Positions 58,819 to 64,000 of a stretch of DNA of 64,000 bases are shown here, piece after piece. The first letter of the stretch is position 1, and every line of letters starts with the position of its first letter. The notes under the pieces are model-generated. The model was given only the letters and a program-made list of their open reading frames with translations. It did not search any database and was not told the origin of the DNA. This stretch comes from Lepidurus packardi (taxonomy: Eukaryota; Arthropoda; Branchiopoda; Notostraca; Triopsidae). The stretch is from positions 3,782,001-3,846,000 of the forward strand of contig JAKZAN010000007.1 of assembly GCA_023053545.1 (NCBI GenBank), read 5' to 3'. Both the position numbers and the translations under genes were made by a program.

Positions 58819-61800
58819 GTTCAGTGACAATAGCAGCAGCCGCGGCCGCAGTGGGTAGACTGGGGCCTTTGGATGTCATTCCGGTACAAGGTAGAGGCAA
58901 TAATCCGGCTCAAGAAAGAGAGGGACCCCAGCCGTACTTTGATCCATCCGTGACACGCAACATTACTGCCATCGCTTCACAAGCAACTTTCTTGAACTGT
59001 AAAGTTATCGACCTGGGAGCCAAAGCGGTAAGTAAAGTTCTTTAATTAGAAGGTTTTCGTTTTACGTGTTAAAACTTCGCTCTCCTATGTCCTTTTTTTG
59101 TGCTGGGTAGTTATTAGAAATATGCGATAGTAATATACCGTATATTTAGCACACACAAAAGCGTTAAGAACTTAAGGTGAAAAAGTTAGGATATAACTTG
59201 CCAATCCTGTGGTGTGTTATTGTGTAGTACAGTGCGTGGGCGATTATGTGCATGCAACCTTCGCAGATATTTTAGACTGAGCTTAACGAGTCGCAATGGG
59301 CAACGCAACACAAGGACGACTGGACAAAAGGACTCCGTGTACCCGGCACAAAGACGACAGGTCCATTATCGTTTAAAGGACCAATAGAATTTCAAGTTGA
59401 AAAGTGTCTGCTCACTGGTTAAGCGCCAAGGAGATTAGAAAGAGCTTAAGCCGTATTAAAAAAAATACGTCGCAAGGTTAGGTTAGGTTTTGTTAGGCGT
59501 CCTTCTGTCGGTATCCGGAGTCCTTATGACGTATTTTTTAATAAAGCTTAAGCACTTTCTAATGGCATTGGCTCTTAAACAATGAGCAGAAACTTTGTAC
59601 ACTCAAAATTCTATTGGTCCCTTAAAAGATGATGGACCTGGTGTTCTTCTGTCGGGTCCAGGCGTCCTTTTGTCGAGTCCTGTCGTTCTTGTGTCAGGTC
59701 CCGGCGTCCTTGTGTTGGAGCCCGTCGTCCTTGTGTCGGGTAAATGGAGTCCTTTTGTCGAGTCGTCCTTGTGTCTGCTTCCCAGTTTTTTTTTTTTAAA
59801 TGAAACATCTTAATTTTGTAAAAACTTTTTTAAGTTGGCAATTTTTTCGGAAGTGCCTAATTTTAAGTTTTCTCAAATTTGGTTTTCATTAACGCATTGT
59901 TTGTAAGTAACTTTTGTCTATTTAATTTTACTTGCCGAACGAGTTGCTGGCATACTTTGTTTGGAACACTTTCTATGGCTAGGAAAAGAAAGTCCTTATA
60001 TGGGTCGTATGTATTCGATAATTCAACCCCACTTCCCATGCATAGGCGCGCCACATGAGTACTCTAAAGAAAGAGGAAGAAAAATCCTTCAAGAAACCCA
60101 AGAGGACAATAACGAGCCGAAGATTTATGGCTGCACAGGCTAGAATGTAGGGATTTCCAAAACCACGCCTACTTCTTAACGCTCTCGTGCGACTTTTCCA
60201 CAAAATGTCTTTTATTTGTCTTTAGTAGCCCCTGAAAACCTCAGTTTTGAGACTAGACTTTTCTACGGTCTTAGCAAGATAGATTACGTGCTGCTTAGAA
60301 ATGTGCCTGGAGTCAAAACAAGTACGGCACATAAGCCCCATCGTGCACTTAGTCTTTTTCATTGTTGAGGACCTAGAGTTCCCTATAGAGTGCGGGGGTT
60401 CTTTTTCCAAAGTTTCAAGATGTTCTTCCTAGGGCAGAAAGGCAAGGGGATCGCAGCTCACTTGTAACTTCGTACACCCTGACCAGTCATACGCTGTAAC
60501 TTGATTTATAACTTTATTACTGATTAACATCTTAACTGTGTAACACTGTGTAACTGTGCGACACAAGGACGACTCGACAAAAGAACTCCCTGTGCCTGAC
60601 ACAAGAACGCCTATCCTCTACCGAGGATAGACATTACGCTGGATGCGTTACAATGAGCAGCATTTTTCTCAACTTTGGATCTAATAAGTGGGTATTACCA
60701 ATTAGATCTTGAGTCAGAGGACAAACAAAAGACAGCCTTCCAAACTCCCCAAGGGCTTTATGAGTTCAATGTCATGCCTTTCGGATTGTGCAATGGACCA
60801 AGTTCATTTCAGAGACTAATGGAATTAGTAAGTAAGAGGTTTCCAGTGTACAGGAACCCGTCTAAGGTACCAATAGAACTTCGAGTTCAAAAAGTCTGCT
60901 CATTGATTAAGCGCCAGCGAGATTAGAAAGTGCTTAAGCCGTATTAAAAATTACGTCAAAAAGTTAGGTTAGGTTTGGTTAGGTTAGGCTAGGTTGCGTT
61001 AGATTAGGCTAGGTTGCGTTAGATTAGGCTAGGATATGTTAGGCTAGGCTCGGCTAGGCTACATTATAGGTTAGGTTACGTTGGATTAGGTTAGGCGTCC
61101 TTCTGTCGGGGTCCTCAGTTCTTGTGACGAATTTTCTTATTACAGCTTAAGCACTTTCTAATCTCGTTGGCGCTTAATCTCGTTGAGCAGAGACTTTTTA
61201 AACTCGAAATTCTATTGATCCCTTGAAAGATTATGGACTGGCGTCCTTTTGTCGGGGCCCGGCGTCCTTGTATCGAGTACACAGAGTCCTTTTGTCGAGT
61301 CGTCCTTGTGTCGTACTTCTCAAAGGCAAGATGGACTCATTGTTGATGTTAAGTAAAACAACTTTTTTTTGTTTAATAAACGATACAAGCTGTTTAAAAA
61401 AGGAAATTAGGATCTTTTTTTTCATATTAAGTAGCTGGTGTTACCTGGCTTGAGCAGGCATGCTATAAAGATAGACGAAATTCTCGTATTTGAGCTCGTA
61501 AGGTTTTAAGAGCCTGTTCTGACGTCATATTTGTATCCTTTTTGTCTTTTTGTTTATTTGTATCCATTTTATTATCATGTTGATGCTTTCGACGAAGACG
61601 GGCAAGACAAGACGCTCATATATATGACCGGGAATAGGACGAACACGTATCAGTGGATTATGACACTTATTTTTTTAACAACAGAGCTAACGGTGTAGAT
61701 CAAGGATCTTTTGTACCCGGACACCCATGAGTAGGACCCATAAGGACGCTGTATAGGTTGCTCTTACTGGTGTGTCGACGAGCGTTTTAGCGGATTTTAT

Positions 61801-63290
61801 GGTTCTGGTACAAAGCGACGTGCCGAATAGGTAGTCATCAAGAATGAATAGAGCATGCGAAAATCGAAAAAAAATATACATAAAACTATCGAGCCAAAAA
61901 AATTCACTCGCAGTAATTCTTTCTTTATGTGCTGTTTTCCGAGCTACAGTACTAGAAAGTGCAATCAACGCTTACTGACTTTGCAATCCCCACGACACCC
62001 CATCCTTCACGATAAAAGTTTTAAGCGTTTTGCCCTTCTAACACGCCTTAGGTCAGCCTTTAATGAAGTCTTGCCAACTCAGCAAGTCGTCACTCGCTCA
62101 TCCGCGTGACTGGGAAAGAAGAACTTGATTTCTTTGAGCTGCGTTGAGACAGCGTCTAGTGTTCAAATTACAGAACGCTCAATTGACTTTCCTCAATACT
62201 ATAAGAAAAAGTTTCCTCAATACTGTAGAAAGCCGAGTTTAAGTTGAGATTGAAATTGCCGGAACTCTCTTTTATTCTCACAAATTTCGTAGTTAAAGAA
62301 ACCACAAGTTAATGATCTAGTACTGATCTTCCAAAAATTGTATCGTATTAAAAGGGTATATTAGAGCGTTTTCTTGTGCAGTAGACACACGGACGAGTCG
62401 ACAAAAGGACTCCGTGTACCCGACATAAGGACTGTAATCTTTTAAGGGACAAATAGAATTTCAACTTCAAACAATCTCTGCTCATTGAGTAATCGGCAAC
62501 GCGATTAGACAGTGCTTAATCCGTATTAAAAAATACGTCACAAGGACTCCGGACCCGACAGAAGAACGCCTAACCTAACGTAACCAAACCAAACCTAACT
62601 AACCTTGTGACGCATTTTTTAATACGGCTTAAGCACTTTATAATCATAAACTCCTATAATTATAAGACGAGTGTCATCGAGCACTGTAGCTTTGTATTAG
62701 TGCAAACATGTACAACATGTCAAACATGTACAACATGTACAAACATGTCAGCAAGTAATTTCAGGTATTCAACACTTAAACTTTAAAATCCATGTGGATA
62801 TAAAACTACTGCGGAATCCGCATGTAAATAGCCTTGCATGACCAAAAAGGTCTTAAATTTTCATAAAAGTGTCTCCCGCCCTAAGCTTAACAGGGCGTGG
62901 AATATCAAGTAAAATCTAGAATGGTAGTGGAAAACGTGCACGACAATTTCAAGTCCCAAAAGCTCGGAACCTAGTTTTGACGATATGAAATATGTTTTTG
63001 GTAGGTTTCTTGGATACGGCAAAGGGATTTGCACATCCTAACGGCAGGTCTGTTCACCTACACATCAGACCAGCGGTTTTCTATCGTGCAGAGACCGTCC
63101 CTATTGTCGTCGTATGGCTACTCTCGTCATCATGATTCTGGCGATTCCTTGGACGGCGCCCTGGCTTTCCCCGAACAGGAAGATTGGATCCTGCAAATCA
63201 AATACGTCCAACCTCGCGATGCTGGCACTTACGAATGTCAAGTATCCACCGAACCAAGAATTACCATGGATTTTCATCTCACCGTCATCG
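58819..63290 (+). CDS. dpr-family immunoglobulin-domain protein, two Ig exons
   Basis: Exon 58819-59027 (acceptor GAGCAG, donor GCG/GTAAGT) and exon 63005-63290 (acceptor TTGGTAG, donor ATCG/GTAAGT) join in phase 0 across a 3,977-bp intron. Together they encode most of an Ig V-type domain. [20 protein letters not shown] leads to the first Cys (FLNCKV). [20 protein letters not shown] is the dpr signature after the junction. [20 protein letters not shown] gives the second Cys, then QVSTEP. NIT is a glycosylation site. Dpr proteins are neuronal surface proteins that pair with DIPs in synaptic partner choice. An insert of about 22 residues ([20 protein letters not shown]) lies between SIVQRP and EDW, where most dprs have a short loop. 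The second Ig domain lies beyond the window. Confidence 0.9.
59298..59783. mobile_element. Foldback element, full-length reference copy (copy f)
   Basis: A 486-bp inverted-repeat element. The left arm starts GGGCAACGCAACACAAGGAC. Next are the spacer (CTGCTCACTGGTTAAGCGCC, AGCTTAAGCCGTATTAAAAA), a short GGTTAGGTTAGG core, and the mirrored spacer (GCTTAAGCACTTTCTAATGG, AACAATGAGCAGAAACTTTG). The right arm is a run of about six ~20-bp units (TCGGGTCC.GGCGTCCTTxTG) ending GAGTCGTCCTTGTGTCTGCT and TCCC. The right arm has more units than the left. No protein is encoded. Confidence 0.88.
60612..60835 (+). pseudogene. Ty3/gypsy reverse-transcriptase fragment inside foldback copy g
   Basis: The frame shows the hallmark order of Ty3/gypsy reverse transcriptase: YPLPRID, then [13 protein letters not shown] (the first catalytic Asp region), [13 protein letters not shown], and [16 protein letters not shown]. 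It covers only about 75 codons. A TGA at 60654-60656 interrupts the frame before FFSTLD. The YxDD active-site box and everything downstream are absent, so it is a dead fragment. Its boundaries coincide with the change to foldback-family sequence on both sides. The parent retroelement is not elsewhere in the window. Confidence 0.88.
60963..61095 (+). repeat. Degenerate TTAGG (telomere-like) array in the core of copy g
   Basis: About 130 bp of units TTAGG, TTAGGC, TTTGG, TTGCG and similar. It includes a local 20-bp-scale duplication (GGCTAGGTTGCGTTAGATTA). TTAGG is the arthropod telomere repeat. Shorter versions lie at the cores of copies b, d, e, f and h. Confidence 0.75.
62379..62646. mobile_element. 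Foldback element, right part missing (copy h)
   Basis: The tip AGTAGACACACGGACGAGTC leads to ACTCCGTGTACCCGACATAA, the spacer (TCTTTTAAGGGACAAATAGA, TATTAAAAAATACGTCACAA), a CCTAACCTAACG-like core and the beginning of the mirrored spacer (TTTTTTAATACGGCTTAAGC). It breaks off at about 62646 without a right arm. Confidence 0.8.
62702..62752. repeat. ACATGT minisatellite
   Basis: Six copies of the self-complementary hexamer ACATGT, spaced by CAA or ACA (AACATGTACAACATGTCAAA and so on), occupy about 50 bp in the dpr intron. Each unit is a short palindrome. Confidence 0.75.
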
Positions 63291-64000
63291 GTAAGTCACA
63301 GCACGCATAGAAAGCATCCCTTCGTGCGTGTAATATTTAAGATACGATTCTGTTTCCCCAAGCCTCAGTGCGTTAAATTGCCATTGAATTGCCGGAACTC
63401 AGCCGGAGAACCAATGCATAACCAATGGATATGTTCTGTTTCGGACAAATGCCCTTATATCGCCCTATCCAAAAGATTTAGTAGGGACATAACGTAATAA
63501 TTCAGATGGCATATTATTCGTATAATTTTACATTTCTGAAACTCTAAAATTGCGTCAGATTACTGTAAATCTTAATTAATCTTCAGTCAGTCTTGTTTCG
63601 TCTTAAGGCACTTTAACTAAATAATTATTCTGCAAAGAGAGCCGTAGTACATAAGTAGGCAAGCCTGTATAGTGTGGGCAACGCGACACAAGGACGACTC
63701 AACAAAAAGCCCTTGTGACGTATTCTTAACACGGCTTAAGTACTTTCTAATCTCATTGGTGCTTAACCAATGAGTAGGGACTTTCTGAACTCGAAACTCT
63801 ATTGGCCCCTTAAAAGATGTTGGACCTGACGTCCTTCTGTCAGGGCCCGGCGTCCTTGTGTCGCGGCACGGCGTCCTTGTGTCGCGGCCTGGCGTCTTTG
63901 CGTTGCGTACACGGTGTCCCACAGCGTCCCGTAATGTGGTAGAAAGCAATTAAAGTGTCTTTGTAAGAAAACAGGAAGTTAGTTCCCTTTTTGTGGCCGC
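63291..64000. other. dpr intron, continuing past the window
   Basis: After the donor at 63291 there is no further exon within the window. The stretch holds AT-rich sequence and foldback copy i. Confidence 0.6.
63676..63931. mobile_element. Foldback element, left interior deleted (copy i)
   Basis: The left tip GGGCAACGCGACACAAGGAC and ACTCAACAAAAA run straight into the right half: CCTTGTGACGTATTCTTAAC, ACCAATGAGTAGGGACTTTC, then three arm units (CGGCGTCCTTGTGTCGCGGC type). The left arm interior, left spacer and core are missing. The right tip is eroded near CAGCGTCCCG. Confidence 0.8.

Larger units (their letters stand above)
60558..61320. mobile_element. Foldback element carrying a reverse-transcriptase fragment (copy g)
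   Basis: The left tip (GCGACACAAGGACGACTCGA) runs for about 50 bp to ACACAAGAACGCC and then changes abruptly into retrotransposon sequence (60612 to about 60835). The family spacer resumes near 60864 (ACCAATAGAACTTCGAGTTC, GATTAAGCGCCAGCGAGATT). An unusually long TTAGG-like core (60963-61095), the mirrored spacer and a right arm ending GAGTCGTCCTTGTGTCGTAC follow. At 763 bp it is the longest copy. Confidence 0.85.
59028..63004. other. dpr intron crowded with foldback elements
   Basis: The 3,977-bp intron between the Ig exons holds foldback copies f, g and h (about 1.5 kb in all), the reverse-transcriptase fragment in copy g, and an ACATGT minisatellite. The rest is AT-rich sequence without an exon I can support. 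One TGACGTCA octamer lies at 61520-61527. Confidence 0.7.

Noticed and set aside
1..64000. CRISPR arrays, operons, riboswitches or phage genes
   Set aside because: No regularly spaced direct repeats with unique spacers are present, and the gene structure is spliced and eukaryotic.

Overview
The window is nuclear DNA of an arthropod. A compact four-gene cluster, all on the + strand, fills the first 9.2 kb. The remaining ~55 kb is AT-rich, gene-poor and full of repeats. The arthropod call rests on four points. The window holds an insect/crustacean-type Spatzle-family ligand and a dpr-family immunoglobulin gene. The ERp57 coding sequence resembles arthropod ERp60 (for example the [19 protein letters not shown] stretch). 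The U2 snRNA fragment has the AUCAAAGUGUAG form that I recall from Drosophila. TTAGG-like (arthropod telomere type) repeats are present. Introns of about 50-90 bp in the cluster fit a small arthropod, perhaps a crustacean, but I cannot name a species.

Region 1 (1-9,200): the 3' end of a Spatzle/neurotrophin-like cystine-knot ligand (1-715), a five-exon Bcl-2 family gene (1730-2562), an eight-exon PDIA3/ERp57 disulfide isomerase ending in KDEL (2940-4837), and an eight-exon cactin gene (5496-9183). I worked out exon boundaries by hand from reading frame, splice sites and family alignment; all phases agree. Spatzle-type ligands and cactin both belong to Toll/NF-kB biology, so their closeness is worth noting, although Bcl-2 and ERp57 sit between them.

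Region 2 (9,200-24,300): no confident gene. There is one small, natural-looking minus-strand reading frame (13670-13843). The rest holds transposon remnants, including a TA-flanked pogo/Tc1-like element (15707-16608) carrying a nested palindromic element, and a two-level tandem repeat (about 21.5-22.1 kb).

Region 3 (24,300-64,000): probably a single dpr-family gene. Two Ig exons are clear (58819-59027 and 63005-63290). A signal-peptide-like exon at 24346-24448 ends in a strong donor in the matching phase, which implies a 34-kb first intron. The introns hold most of the repeat content.

The most unusual content is a family of at least nine palindromic (foldback) elements. Their arms are built from a ~20-bp GC-rich minisatellite-like unit (GGACGCCGGG.CCCGACA), and several copies have centres of degenerate TTAGG/CCTAA repeats. 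One copy (60558-61320) contains a broken piece of Ty3/gypsy reverse transcriptase. Other notable items are a 37-nt U2 snRNA 5' fragment between near-perfect 11-bp direct repeats, a piggyBac-like MITE with TTAA duplications, a tandem duplication whose second copy shows a GTTG microhomology deletion, and an excess of the octamer TGACGTCA.
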